Notes under the pieces: model-generated
Seen by the model: the letters and a program-made list of their open reading frames with translations, nothing else
Database searches by the model: none
Told to the model about the DNA's origin: nothing
Position numbers and translations under genes: made by a program
Part shown: piece by piece, positions 20,025 through 30,103 of the stretch
Layout: each line of letters opens with the position of its first letter
Position numbering within the stretch: the first letter of the stretch is position 1
Assembly: GCA_013127575.1 (NCBI GenBank)
Contig: CP053418.1
Span: 1,550,001 to 1,614,000 of the forward strand
DNA length: 64,000 bases
Reading direction: 5' to 3'
Origin: Ramlibacter terrae
GTDB taxonomy: Bacteria; Pseudomonadota; Gammaproteobacteria; Burkholderiales; Burkholderiaceae_C

Positions 20025-20037
20025 ATGGTCATACCAT
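20025..20037. promoter_or_regulatory. GntR/FadR-type operator between divergent sugar-acid operons
   Basis: ATGGT CAT ACCAT is a perfect inverted repeat and matches the TNGTNNNACNA consensus of FadR-subfamily GntR regulators. It lies between dgoK (leftward) and the dehydrogenase (rightward), 25 bases before the latter. The GntR protein encoded at 21423-22165 is the likely ligand-responsive repressor. Confidence 0.6.
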
Positions 20038-20061
20038 TGGCGCCCACGCTCCGTACAAACC

Positions 20062-21029
20062 ATGACCGAACCCACCAGCACCCGTCCCGCCGTCCTGGCC
20101 GTGATGAACCTGCCCCCGTTCTACCCGGGTCCGTTGCGTGAGCAGTTCACGGTGTACGAGCGCCTGCACGAAACCAACCCCGAGGAATTCGCGCGCGTCG
20201 CGCCGACGATCCGCGGCGTCACCGGCGGCGGCGAGTCGAACGTGCCGCGCGCGCTGATGGACAAGCTGCCGGCGCTGGAGATCGTCTCCATCATGGGCGT
20301 GGGCTACGACAAGGTCGACGTGCCCGCGGCGATCGAGCGCAAGGTGCCGGTCACGCACACGCCGGGGGTGCTCGACGACGAGGTGGCCGACCTCGCCATC
20401 GCGCTGATGCTCTCGGTGGCGCGGCGCGTGCCGCAGGCCGACCGCTACGTGAAGGAAGGCCTGTGGGCCACCAAGGGCAACATGCCGTTCGCGCGCAAGA
20501 TGTCGGGCGCGCGTCTGGGCATCGTGGGCCTGGGCCGCATCGGCAAGGCGATCGCGCAGCGCGCCGCCGCCTTCGGCATGTCGATCGCCTACACCGGCCG
20601 CACCGAGCGCAAGGAGCTGCCGTATCCGTACCACCCGAACGCCAAGGCGCTGGCCGAGGCGGTCGACTTCCTCGTGGTGATCACGCCGGGCGGCGAAGGC
20701 ACGCGCAAGATGATCGACCGCGAAGTGCTGGCGGCGCTCGGCCCGCGCGGCTACCTGATCAACGTGGCGCGCGGCACGGTGGTCGACGAGCAGGCGCTGA
20801 TCGAAGCCTTGCAGCAGAACGTGATCGCCGGCGCCGGCCTCGACGTGTTCGAGAACGAACCCAACGTGCCGCAGGCGCTGCGCGAACTCGACAACGTCGT
20901 GCTGACACCGCACATGGCGAGCGCCACGCACGAGACGCGGCAGGCGATGGCGGACTGGCGCTGGCCAACCTGCTGGAACACTTCGCCGGCCGCCCGCTGA
21001 AGACGCCGGTGCCGGAATGCAAGGCATGA
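20062..21029 (+). CDS. D-isomer-specific 2-hydroxyacid dehydrogenase (2-ketogluconate/glyoxylate reductase type)
   Basis: NAD(P)H-dependent reductase of 2-keto acids, about 322 residues. Catalytic and binding motifs: GVLDDEVADLAIALML, GIVGLGRIGKAIAQR (dinucleotide loop), INVARGTVVDE with the active-site arginine, DVFENEPNVP with the glutamate, and LTPHMASAT with the histidine. One frame break at about 20952 (CCTGG) near the end; repaired, it ends LANLLEHFAGRPLKTP. The TGA stop overlaps the next ATG. First gene of the rightward operon; may reduce 2-ketogluconate or tartronate semialdehyde. The exact substrate cannot be told. Confidence 0.88.
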
Positions 21030-21409
21030 CGGCGTTCACCAAGGTCGTCCTCTTCACCGACAGCGACGGCCGCGCGCGCTTCCGCGAGGAACAGGTGCCG
21101 CTCACCGAGGGCACGCCCCGGGCCATGCTGTCGCCGCTGCAGCCGAGCGGCGGCTACCAGCTGCGGCAGAGCCCGGTCGGCTTTCGCAGCCAGTTCCACT
21201 GCTCTCCGCACCCGCAGTGGGTGTTCATCCTCTCCGGCACGATGGAAATCGGCCTGCAGGACGGCACCAGCCGCCGCTTCGGGCCCGGCCAGCATTTCCA
21301 TTCGGCCGACCTGCTGCCCGCAGGCGCGGCCTTCGACCCCAAGCTGCACGGCCACTGGAGCGCGCAGTCGGGTGACGAGCCGCTGGTCACGCTGTTCGTC
21401 CGTGGTTGA
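21026..21409 (+). CDS. cupin-domain protein
   Basis: A 127-residue single cupin. FHCSPHPQWVFILSGTMEIGL is the first metal motif (two histidines, with Q at the usual H/E position) and GPGQHFHSADL the second. The family includes small isomerases and sugar-binding enzymes. Coupled to the dehydrogenase by a 4-base overlap and followed by the GntR gene, so it probably acts on a sugar-acid intermediate, for example as a lactone- or mutarotation-related enzyme (inference). Intact. Confidence 0.75.
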   Translation: MTAFTKVVLFTDSDGRARFREEQVPLTEGTPRAMLSPLQPSGGYQLRQSPVGFRSQFHCSPHPQWVFILSGTMEIGLQDGTSRRFGPGQHFHSADLLPAGAAFDPKLHGHWSAQSGDEPLVTLFVRG

Positions 21410-21422
21410 GGAACGTCCGCAG

Positions 21423-22165
21423 ATGATGCGCAACGTCCACGGCAACACCGTCGACCACTGGGCGCGGCGATCGTCGCCGGCCGTTATGCGCCCGGCGCCG
21501 CGATCCCGCCCGAGCCGCTGCTGTGCGAGGAGCTCGGGGTCAGCCGCACCGTGGTGCGCGAAGCCGTCAAGTCGTTGATCGCCAAGGGCCTGGTCAGCAG
21601 CGGGCCGAAAGTGGGCACGAAGGTGCTGCCCGCGGACGAGTGGAACTGGTTCGACCGCGACGTGATCGTGTGGCAGTCGCGCGCCGGCCTCACGCGCGAG
21701 TTCCTGCGCGACCTGCAGGAACTGCGGCGCGTGGTCGAGCCGGCGGCCGTGCGCCTCGCCGCCGAACGCGCGACGCCGCAGGACATCGTCGGCATCGAAG
21801 CCGCCTTCGCAGGCATGAAGCGCGCGGTGGAAGAGGGCGGCGACTACGTCACCCACGACCTGCGCTTCCACCGGGGCCTGCTGCGCGCTTCGCACAACCG
21901 CATGGTCGCGCAGATGAGCAAGGCGCTGGCCGCGCTGCTGCGCACCAGCTTCGAGATTTCCACCAGCCGCAAGGACGGCCCCAAGCTGTCGCTGCCGCTG
22001 CACCGCGCCGTGATCGACGCCGTGATCGCGCGTGACGCCACCGCGGCCGAACAGGCGATCCTGGTGCTGATCGACGGCGCCCGCGACGACATCGAAACGG
22101 TGCTGTCCTCGCGCCGCCGCCTGCCCAAGCTCGACCTCCCCGCGCCCCTCCTGCGCATCGCTTGA
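21423..22165 (+). CDS. GntR-family regulator, FadR/FCD subfamily
   Basis: About 247 residues. The N-terminal winged helix (IPPEPLLCEELGVSRTVVREAVKSLIAKGL) is followed by an all-helical FCD ligand domain with the metal-binding residues in TREFLRDLQELRRVVEPAA and LRFHRGLLRASHN. Similar regulators (DgoR, ExuR, GntR types) respond to sugar acids. One frame break near 21461 (CCTGG). It sits inside the operon it presumably controls; the palindrome at 20025-20037 fits its expected site. Start taken at the first of two adjacent ATG codons. Confidence 0.88.
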
Positions 22166-22169
22166 ACCC

Positions 22170-22714
22170 ATGCAAAAAGCCATCGATCTCTTCTTCAAGC
22201 TGCTGGAACTGCTGGTGGTCCTGTGCCTCGTGGCCATGGTCATCATGGTGTTCGGCAACGTCGTGCTGCGCTACGGCTTCAACTCCGGCATCTCCGTGTC
22301 GGACGAGATGTCGCGCTACTGCTTCATCTGGCTCACCTACATCGGCGCCATGATCGCCATGCGCGAACGCGAACACCTCGGCGTCGACACGCTGGTCAAG
22401 CACCTGCCGCGCGCCGGCAAGAAGGCCTGCCTCTTCATCAGCGAGTCGCTGATGCTGTGGGTCAACATCCTGTTCTTCATCGGCACTGGAAGATGCACGA
22501 ACTGCAGGTGACCAACGTGTCGCCGGTGGTGGGGATCTCGATGATCTGGGTCTACGGCGTCGGCTACGTCGTCGCCGTGGTGATGGCGCTGTTCAACCTC
22601 TCCGTGCTGTTCCGGCTCGTCACCGGCAAGCTGAGCGACGACGAACTGGTGCAGGTGGTGGATTCGGAAGACGTGCCGCACGCCACCCCGGTGGCGGAAG
22701 GAGCCGCACGATGA
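22170..22714 (+). CDS. TRAP transporter small permease DctQ
   Basis: About 181 residues with four transmembrane helices (LLVVLCLVAMVIMVFGNVVL, then FIWLTYIGAMIAM, MLWVNILFFIG, and a last one around YVVAVVMALFNL). EHLGVDTL after helix 2 is typical of DctQ. It pairs with DctM in sodium- or proton-coupled uptake of acidic sugars. One frame break at 22490 (ACCTGG read as ACTGG). Four bases after the GntR stop; the stop overlaps dctM as ATGA. Confidence 0.92.
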
Positions 22715-24007
22715 CCGTCTCCGTCTTCATCGGCAGCCTGCTGGCCGCCATGGCCCTGGGCATGCCAATCGCCTACGCGCTGCTGGTGTGCGGCCTCTCG
22801 CTGATGGCCTTCATGGCCGCGACCGGCGGGCTGCCCGCGTTCGACTCGCAGATCCTGGCGCAGCGCTTCGTCGACGGCGCCGACAACTTTCCGCTGCTCG
22901 CGGTGCCGTTCTTCCTGCTGGCCGGCGAGTTCATGAACGCGGGCGGCCTGTCGCGGCGCATCGTCAACATGGCCATGGCCGGGTGGGCCACTTCCGCGGC
23001 GGCCTCGGCTACGTCGCGGTGCTGGCGGCGATCATCATGGCCTCGCTGTCGGGTTCGGCCGTCGCCGACACGGCGGCGCTGTCGGCGCTGCTGCTGCCGA
23101 TGATGAAGCAGGCGGGGTACCGGGTGAACCGCTCCGCCGGCCTGATCGCCTCGGGCGGCATCATCGCGCCCGTGATCCCGCCGTCGATCGGCATGATCAT
23201 CTTCGGCGTCGCCGGCAACGTCTCCATCACCAAGCTGTTCTGGCCGGGATCGTGCCGGGCGTCCTGATGGGCATCGCCATCGGCGGCACGTGGTGGTGGC
23301 TGGCGCGCCGCGAGGACGTGCAGCCGGCGCCGCGCGTCGGCATGGGCGACCGGCTGCGCATCACGGCCGAGGGATCGCTCGCGCTGCTGCTGCCGATCGT
23401 GATCCTCGGCGGCATGAAGTTCGGCGTGTTCACGCCGACGGAGGCGGCCGTGGTCGCGGCGGTCTACAGCTTCGTCGTCGGCTACTTCGTGTACGGCGAG
23501 CTCAAGACCCGCCAGCTCTACGGCCTGGTGCTGGCCGCCGGCAAGACCACCGCCGTGGTGATGTTCCCGGTGGCCGCGGCGATGGTCAGCGCCTGGCTGA
23601 TCACGGTCGCCAACATCCCGACCGAGGTCGCGAAGATGCTCGAGCCCTTCATGGGCAACCGCATGCTGCTGATGTTCGTGATGATGATCATCATCATCGT
23701 GGTGGGCACGGCGCTTGATTTCACGCCCACCGTGCTGATCCTCACGCCGGTGCTGATGCCCGTCGTGCTCAAGGCCGGCATCGACCCCGTCTACTTCGGC
23801 GTGCTGTTCATCATGAACAACGCCATCGGCCTCATCACGCCGCCGGTGGGCACGGTGCTCAACGTAGTCAGCGGCGTCGCGCGGATCAGCCTCGACGACG
23901 CCTTCAAGGGCGTGATGCCCTTCTTCATCGCCCAGACCGGCGTGCTGTTCCTGCTGGTCGCCTTCCCCGACCTGGTGCTGGTGCCGCTCAAGTGGCTGAT
24001 GCGCTGA
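22711..24007 (+). CDS. TRAP transporter large permease DctM
   Basis: About 433 residues, twelve membrane segments, with DctM motifs PFFLLAGEFMNAGGLSRRIV, GSAVADTAALSALLLPMM, SGGIIAPVIPPSIGMIIFG and GLITPPVGTVLNV. It forms the transport pathway with DctQ. Two frame breaks, near 22980 (GGCCTGGG read as GGCCGGG) and 23240 (TTCCTGG read as TTCTGG). The next gene, for the binding protein, starts 45 bases downstream after an AGGAGA ribosome site. Confidence 0.93.
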
Positions 24008-24052
24008 CCTTTCCCGTTCCGTTCCCCAACCCCATCCTTCAGGAGACAAACC

Positions 24053-25056
24053 ATGTTCAAGCGACGCACCCTCGTAACCCTGATGGCCGGCGCGCTGCTG
24101 GCCGCCGCCCCGGCCTTCGCGCAGTTCCGGGAACGCACCATCAAGTTCACCAACGGCGTGAACGAAGACCACCCGGTCGGCCGGGCGTGAAGAAGATGCA
24201 GGAAGTCTGGCCGCCAAGACCGGCGGCAAGATGAAGATCGCGGCCTTCTGGGGCGGCGCCGCCGGCGGCGACCTGCCGGCCACGCAGGCGCTGCGCGCGG
24301 GCACGCAGGAGATGGTCTGCACCTCCTCCTCGCCGCTGGTGGGCATCGTCAAGGAACTGGGCGTGTTCGACCTGCCCTTCCTGTTCTCCAACGAGCGCGA
24401 AGCCGACGCCGTGCTGGACGGCCCGGCCGGCGCCTACTTCAACAAGAAGCTGGAAGACGCGGGCCTCGTGAACCTGGCTTACTGGGAGAACGGCTTTCGC
24501 AACCTGACCAACAGCAAGAAGCCGGTCAACAAGGTCGAAGACTTCGACGGCATCAAGGTGCGCGTCATGCAGAACAACATCTTCTGGACACCTTCAAGTC
24601 GCTCGGCACCAACGCCGTGCCGATGGCGTTCGGCGAGATCTTCACCGCGCTGGAAACCAAGACGATCGACGGCGGGAGAACCCGTTCGTCACGATCGAGA
24701 CGTCCAAGTTCAACGAAGTGCAGAAGTACCTGTCGGTCACGCGCCATGCGTACACGCCGTTCCTGATCCTGTACAGCAAGAAGCTGTGGGAGCAGCTGAG
24801 CCCGCAGGAGCAGGCCGTGCTGCGTGAAGCCGCGATGGAAGGCCAGAAGGTCGAGCGCGCCGCCAACCGCTCGCTCAACGAGAAGTCGCTGGCCAGCCTG
24901 AAAGCCAAGGGCATGCAGGTCAACGAAGTGACCTCCGCCGAACAGCGCCGCATGTTCGACAAGGTCAAGCCCGTGTACGACAAGAACGTGCCCACCATCG
25001 GCAGCGAAGCCGTCACCGTGGTGCTGGATGCGCTGAAGAAGGCGCGCGGCGGGTAA
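24053..25056 (+). CDS. TRAP transporter solute-binding protein DctP
   Basis: Periplasmic binding protein with a cleavable signal peptide (LLAAAPAFAQ), about 335 residues. Family landmarks: FTNGVNEDHPVGQG, LGVFDLPFLFSNEREA, YWENGFRNLTNSKKP (arginine that contacts carboxylate) and VPMAFGEIFTALETKTIDGQ. Probably binds a sugar acid such as galactonate, judged from its neighbours. Four frame breaks (24178, 24207, 24587, 24666), all in CCWGG; the last shows CCAGG read as CGGG. A clear AGGAGA precedes the start. Confidence 0.93.
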
Positions 25057-25076
25057 TACCGAAAGCGGACAGCGAG

Positions 25077-25177
25077 AACGCAGAGGACGCAAAGGAGACG
25101 CAGAAGTCGCAGAAAGGAAATTCCTGTCTGGAAATCCTTCTGCGATTTCTGCGCATCTTCTGCGCCCTCTGCGTTCG
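25077..25177. repeat. long intergenic stem-loop repeat built from ACGCAGA units
   Basis: Left arm 25077-25124 consists of short units (AACGCAGAGG, ACGCAAAGG, AGACGCAGAAG, TCGCAGAAAGG) and is matched by the right arm 25130-25177 as reverse complement with a few mismatches. The loop is about 5 bases. The whole can fold into a hairpin of about 45 base pairs. A related copy lies at 50666-50791. It separates dctP from the dehydratase gene in the same direction. Confidence 0.75.
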
Positions 25178-25210
25178 TTTTCGGTTCCCGTTCCCGATTT
25201 CGCCGCACCC

Positions 25211-26412
25211 ATGAAGGTCACCCAACTCGAAACCATCCGCCTCGGGGAGTTCCCCAACATCCTCTGGGTTCGGCTGCACACGGACGAGGGCCTGGTCGGC
25301 CTCGGCGAGACCTTCATGGGCGCCGAGGCCGTCGAGGCCTACCTGCACGAGTGGGCCGCGCCGCGGCTGCTCGGGCAGGACCCGCTCGCCATCGAGGCGC
25401 GCAACCGCGACCTGACCGGCTACCTCGGGTGGCGCGGCTCGGGCGCCGAAACCCGCGGCAACTCCGCGGTGGACATCGCGCTGTGGGACCTGTTCGGGCA
25501 GGCCGCGGGCATGCCGCTGCACACCGCGCTGGGCGGCAAGAGCCGCGACAGCATCCGCATCTACAACACCTGCGCCGGCTACCAGTACGTGCGCGGCAAC
25601 CGCAACCAGTCGTCTTCCAACTGGGGCCTGGGCAACGCGCAAGGGCCGTACGAAGACCTGCAGGGCTTCCTGCACCACGCCGACGAACTCGCCCGGTCGC
25701 TGCTGGAAGAGGGCGTGACGGCCATGAAGATCTGGCCTTTCGACCTCGCCGCCGAACGCAGCCACGGCCAGTACATCTCGCCGCAGGAGCTCGACGCGGC
25801 GCTGGAGCCCTTCCGCAAGATCCGCGGCGCCGTCGGCAACCGCATGGACATCATGGTGGAGTTCCACAGCCTGTGGCGCCTGCCGATGGCGCGGCGCATC
25901 GCGCGGGCCCTCAAGGAATTCGACACGTTCTGGCACGAGGACCCGATCCGCATCGACAGCCTCGATTTGCTGAAGCAGTACGCCGAGGACTGCGACGCGA
26001 TGGTCTGCGCCAGCGAGACCCTCAGCTACAAGTGGGGCTTCAAGGATTACCTGCAGACCGGCGTGGCCGGCGTGGCGATGCTCGACCTGAGCTGGTGCGG
26101 CGGCCTCACCGAAGCGCGCAAGATCGCCGCGATGGCCGATGCCTGGCAACTGCCGGTGGCGCCGCACGACTGCACCGGGCCGGTGGTCTGGGCCGCGTCC
26201 ACGCACCTGTCGCTGCACGCGCCCAATGCGCTGGTGCAGGAAAGCGTGCGGGCCTTCTACACGGGCTGGTACAAGGAACTCGTGACCGAGCTGCCGAAGG
26301 TGGAGAACGGCATGATCTCGCTGAACGACAAGCCGGGCTGGGGCTGGCGCTGCTGCCCGACCTGCACCTGCGCAAGGATGCGATCGTGCGCGTGAGCGAC
26401 ACGGCCGCCTGA
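25211..26412 (+). CDS. mandelate racemase/muconate lactonizing (enolase) superfamily dehydratase
   Basis: About 400 residues. The N-terminal capping domain (RLHTDEGLVGLGETF) and barrel domain carry the superfamily residues: TAMKIWPF (lysine at strand 2), MDIMVEFHSLW, FWHEDPIRI and CASETLSY (three metal carboxylates), and VAPHDCTGPV (histidine-aspartate pair). Such enzymes dehydrate aldonic acids to 2-keto-3-deoxy acids. Next to dgoK, dgoA and a TRAP importer it is probably the sugar-acid dehydratase of the island, though it does not closely resemble E. coli DgoD. One frame break at 26336 (CCTGG). Confidence 0.85.
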
Positions 26413-26413
26413 T

Positions 26414-27343
26414 TCACGCGCCGGCCGCCTCGCCGATCAGCCAGCGCACGAAGTCCTGCGCGTGCGGATTGGCGGGCGCGCGCAGCGGCTGCTCGACGAA
26501 GTAGCCGCGGCGCGAGGCCGCGCGGCTGCGGAAGGGCGCAACCAGCCGGCCTTCCGCCACCAGCCCCGCCAGCAGCGGCAGCCGCCCGATCACCACGCCC
26601 CGGCCGGCGATGGCCGCCTCGACTGCTTCCGAATAGCGGGTGAAGCGCACGGTGTTGCTCGGTCGCACGCCATCGAGCTTCATCACCTGCAGCCACGGTT
26701 CCCAATCCATCATCGTCGGCTTGCCGGGGATGTCCACCGTGAGCAGCGTGTGCTGCTGCAGGTCGGCGGGCCGCTTCAGCGGGCGCTTCGGGTTGACCAG
26801 CAGGGAAGGCGCGCACATGGGCTGCACCTCCTCCTCGAACAGCAGCGGGCCGTTGCCGGCGGCGCTGGGCACGAAGCGCACCGCCACATCGATGTCGCTG
26901 CGCTCGGTCGACGATCTCGAGGCTGGCCGCGATGCGCACGTCCACCTGCGGATGCGTCGCGGTGAAGCGTGCCAGTCGCGGGATCAGCCAGAACGAGGCG
27001 AAGCCCGGCGTGCAGGTGATCGCGACCTGCCGCGACACCGGCGCCGGTCGGATGCGGCTGCCGGCGTCGGCCGGCGCTCCAGGCTGTCCTCCACCGCGCG
27101 CTGCAGGATGCGGCCCGCTTCGGTGAGCGCGAGCGCGCGGTGGCGGCGCTCGAACAGCGGCGCGCCGAGGTTGTCTTCCAGTTGCTGGATCTGCCGGCTC
27201 ACGGCCGACTGGGACAGCGCGAGTTCGTCGCCCGCCGCCGTGAAACTCAGGTGGCGCGCCGCCGCCTCGAACGCATACAGCAGGTCGAGCCGCACGCGCG
27301 AGGAGCGTGGCGGCGGCGGGGTCTTCACATTCCCGGGATGCAT
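26414..27343 (-). CDS. LysR family transcriptional regulator
   Basis: About 310 residues. DNA-binding helix-turn-helix at residues 17-75 (LLYAFEAAARHLSFTAAGDELALSQSAVSRQIQQLE), then a periplasmic-binding-like effector domain (VAITCTPGFASFWLIPRLARF). It belongs to the GcvA-like group. Frame breaks lie near 27075 (CCTGG read as CCGG) and 26905 (CCTGG read as CCG). Its stop is one base from the stop of the convergent dehydratase, so it may or may not control that island. It is transcribed away from the DUF2917 gene. Confidence 0.87.
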
Positions 27344-27424
27344 GCGATCGATGCGAAATCAGCGTTTGAGGCCAGTGGAGCGGGTCAGTATATTGATTTG
27401 CATGACGCATGCCGGGAGGCCCGC

Positions 27425-27736
27425 ATGAAACGCATCACCCGCTCCCTTTCGCTGCACCTGCCCAAGGGCGACCTGTTCGCCATCCCGGATGTCGCCGGGC
27501 TGCGGTTCGCATGCCGCGAAGGCTGCGTCTGGATCACGCTGGACGACGACCCGCGCGACATCGTGCTGGAGGCCGGCGAGGTGTTCACCGGCAGCGAGCA
27601 CCGGCGCGCGCTGGTCAACGCACTGGCGCCGGCATGCTTGACGATCCGGCCGGTGGTGGAGGAAGCTGCCGTGCGTTCGCCCGCGCCGCTGCCGCTGCTG
27701 TCCCTGTGTTGCGGGCCGGCGCCGGCCTGGACCTGA
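27425..27736 (+). CDS. DUF2917 domain protein
   Basis: A 103-residue protein with a DUF2917 pattern: a beta-rich core, LRFACREGCVWITLDDDPRDIVLEAGEVF split over residues 27-55, resembling a small cupin without metal residues. Function is unknown. It lies in the divergent space from the LysR gene and 13 bases before an SRPBCC gene, so the two may be co-transcribed. Intact. Confidence 0.7.
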   Translation: MKRITRSLSLHLPKGDLFAIPDVAGLRFACREGCVWITLDDDPRDIVLEAGEVFTGSEHRRALVNALAPACLTIRPVVEEAAVRSPAPLPLLSLCCGPAPAWT

Positions 27737-27749
27737 CCAAGGAACCACG

Positions 27750-28154
27750 ATGGCATCCATCCGGAAGGAATTCAGCGTCGCCCTCCCGCCCGCGGCGGCG
27801 TGGGCCGCGCTGCGCGACTTCGGCGCCGTGCACCGCGTGCTCGCGGTCGGCTTCGTGAGCGATTGCGTGCTGGAGGAGGAGGGCGCGGTGCGCCAGCTCA
27901 CCTTCGCCAACGGCGTCACCGCCCGCGAGCGCCTGGTGGACATCGACGACGCGCGCCGGCGCATCGTCTACACGTCGCAGGGTGGGCGGGCGACGCACCA
28001 CAACGCGTCGGCCGAAGTGCTGGCCGAAGGCACGGGCAGCCGCTTCGTCTGGATCACCGACGTGCTGCCGGATGCGCTGGCGCCGGCCCTCGAGGGCATG
28101 ATGGAAGCCGGCGCCCGCGCCATGCAGGCCACGCTCGAGCGCGGCGCGCGCTGA
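27750..28154 (+). CDS. SRPBCC (polyketide cyclase/START-like) family protein
   Basis: A 134-residue protein. The helix-grip fold is suggested by SVALPPAAAWAALRDFGAVHRVL at the start, alternating strands in the middle (RIVYTSQGG) and a long C-terminal helix (ALAPALEGMMEAGARAMQATLE). These proteins bind small hydrophobic ligands; no enzyme activity can be inferred. Intact, and convergent with the fadR-type gene 26 bases away. Confidence 0.75.
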   Translation: MASIRKEFSVALPPAAAWAALRDFGAVHRVLAVGFVSDCVLEEEGAVRQLTFANGVTARERLVDIDDARRRIVYTSQGGRATHHNASAEVLAEGTGSRFVWITDVLPDALAPALEGMMEAGARAMQATLERGAR

Positions 28155-28180
28155 TCGAGCGACGCCGCGGGGTCCGGCTG

Positions 28181-28931
28181 CTACACCAGCTCGCGCGAGG
28201 ACCCCAGGATGCGCGAGATGTCGCCCCGCGTTTCCTCCAGCTGCACCAGCGTGGCTGGCGCGCCGCCAGCGCATCGTGGTGGAGCAGCGCGGTGAGGATC
28301 GCCTTGTGCCGCGGCAACGAGAGTTCGTGCGTGTCGGGCAGCTTGCTGCTCAGCTTGATGGACTCGCGCAGCGCCAGCGAGAGCATGTTGCCGATATAGG
28401 CCAGCAGGTCGTTGCCGGTCGCTTCGGCGATGCGGCGGTGGAAGGCAGGTCGGGCTCCAGCAGTTCGTCGGGCGTGGTCGCCGCTTCCATGCCGGCGTAG
28501 GCCTCGGCGATGCCTTTCAGCTGCTCGTCGGTGGCGACGCGCGCCGTCAGGGCGGCGGCGGCGGGCTCGAAGATGCGCCGCACGGTCATCAGGCTTTCGA
28601 CGAACTCCGGCGCCGGCTTGGACTGGATCAGCCAGTAAAGCACGTCGGGGTCGAGCAGGTGCCAGTCGCTGCGCGGGCGCACGATGACGCCGGCGCGCTG
28701 GCGCGACACCACCAGGCCCTTGGCCACGAGCACCCGCACCGCCTCGCGCAGCACGGAACGGCTGACCTGGAAGGTCGCCAGCAGCACGGTCTCGGCCGGC
28801 AGCTTGCTGCCGGGCGCAAACTCCCCGCCCACGATGCGCATGCCGAGGTCGCGCACGATCTGCGCGTGCATGCTCTTGCGCTCCGGCGGGCGGCGGTAGC
28901 TGGAATCGCGGTGGGACGACGGAAACGGCAT
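28181..28931 (-). CDS. GntR-family regulator (FadR/FCD) of the pentose island
   Basis: About 250 residues: MHAQIVRDLGMRIVGGEFAP, LPAETVLLATFQVSRSVLREAV (winged helix) and VVSRQRAGVIVRP, followed by an FCD domain (LEPDLAFHRRIAEATGN, with metal-binding aspartate and histidines). Last gene of the leftward operon dehydratase-chvE-gguA-gguB-fadR, 9 bases after gguB. Its probable sites are the two TAGTCnGACTA palindromes at 34539 and 34604, which match the FadR-type TNGTNNNACNA consensus. Two frame breaks, near 28445 and 28257 (both CCAGG on the plus strand losing one base). Confidence 0.87.
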
Positions 28932-28940
28932 GGCGGCAGT

Positions 28941-30103
28941 CTATCGCCTGCTCTTGTTGGCGACGTCGACGAACACGGCGGCCAGCAGCACCAGGCCCTT
29001 GATCACCTGCTGGTAGTCGATGCCGATGCCCGGGATCGACATGCCGTTGTTCATCACCCCCATGACGAACGCGCCGACCACCGCGCCGAACACCTTGCCC
29101 ACGCCGCCCGACGCGGAGGCCCCGCCGATGAAGCAGGCGGCGATCACGTCCAGCTCGAAGCCGAGGCCGGCCTTGGGCGTCGCGGTGTTCAGGCGCGCCG
29201 CGAACACCAGGCCGGCCAGCGCCGCCAGCACGCCCATGTTGACGAAGGCCGGGAAGGCCAGCCGGGCGGTCTTGATCCCCGAGAGCCGCGCCGCCTTCTC
29301 GTTGCCGCCCAGTGCATAGATGCGGCGACCGATGGTGGTGCGCAGCGTGACGAAGTCGTACACCACGATCAGCACCGCCATCACCACCAGCACGTTGGGC
29401 AGGCCGCGGTAGGCCGAGAGCAGCGCGCTCAGCCCGACGATCAGCGCGACGAACACCGGGTTCTTCGCCGGGAAGAAGGGCAGCGGCTCCATTGCCATGC
29501 CGTGCCGCGCGGCCAGCTTGCGCTCGCGCAGCTTGAAGAACACCAGCGCGATGGCGGCCAGCACGCCGAGCAGCAGCGAGGTGAGGCGCATCGAGTCGCC
29601 ACCCAGTGGGTCCGGGATGAAGCCGGTGGACAGCAGCTGGAACTCCGGCGGGAAAGGGCCCACCGACTGTCCTTGCAGCGCGAGCAGCGCCAGGCCCTTG
29701 AACACCAGCATGCCGGCCAAGGTGACGATGAAGGACGGGATGCGCACGTAGGCGACGAACCAGCCCCGGGCGCCGCCGATGACCGCGCCGGCCACCAGGC
29801 ACACGAGCGTCGCCGGCAGGAAGTGCCAGTCCATCCGCACCATCAGCACCGCCGCCAGCGCGCCGATGAAGCCGCAGACCGAGCCCACCGACAGGTCGAT
29901 GTGGCCGGCGACGATGACCAGCAGCATGCCCAGCGCCATGATGACGATGTAGCTGTTCTGCAGCACCGGGTTGGTCAGGTTCAGCGGCTGCATCAGCGTG
30001 CCGCCCGTGAGGTACTGGAACAGCGCCATGATGGCCACCAGCGTCAGCAGCATCGCGTAGTCGCGCAGGTGGGCGCGCAGGAAAGCCGGGGGGCAGTGCT
30101 CAT
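28941..30103 (-). CDS. gguB: sugar ABC transporter permease GguB (XylH-like)
   Basis: About 388 residues with around ten membrane segments; the EAA-like and substrate-channel regions GHIDLSVGSVCGFIGALAAV, IPSFIVTLAGMLVFKG, YALGGNEKAARLSGI and ELDVIAACFIGGASASGGVG are typical of CUT2 permeases. The long middle loop (EPLPFFPAKNPV) matches the XylH/GguB subgroup. The start overlaps the gguA stop as ATGA; the first codons MSTAPQAFLRAHL become readable after restoring CCAGG near 30087. Confidence 0.9.

Noticed and set aside
25077-25177. The repeated ACGCAGA units as a CRISPR array.
   Set aside because: Units are 9-11 bases with no regular spacers and form one large inverted repeat; no cas genes nearby.
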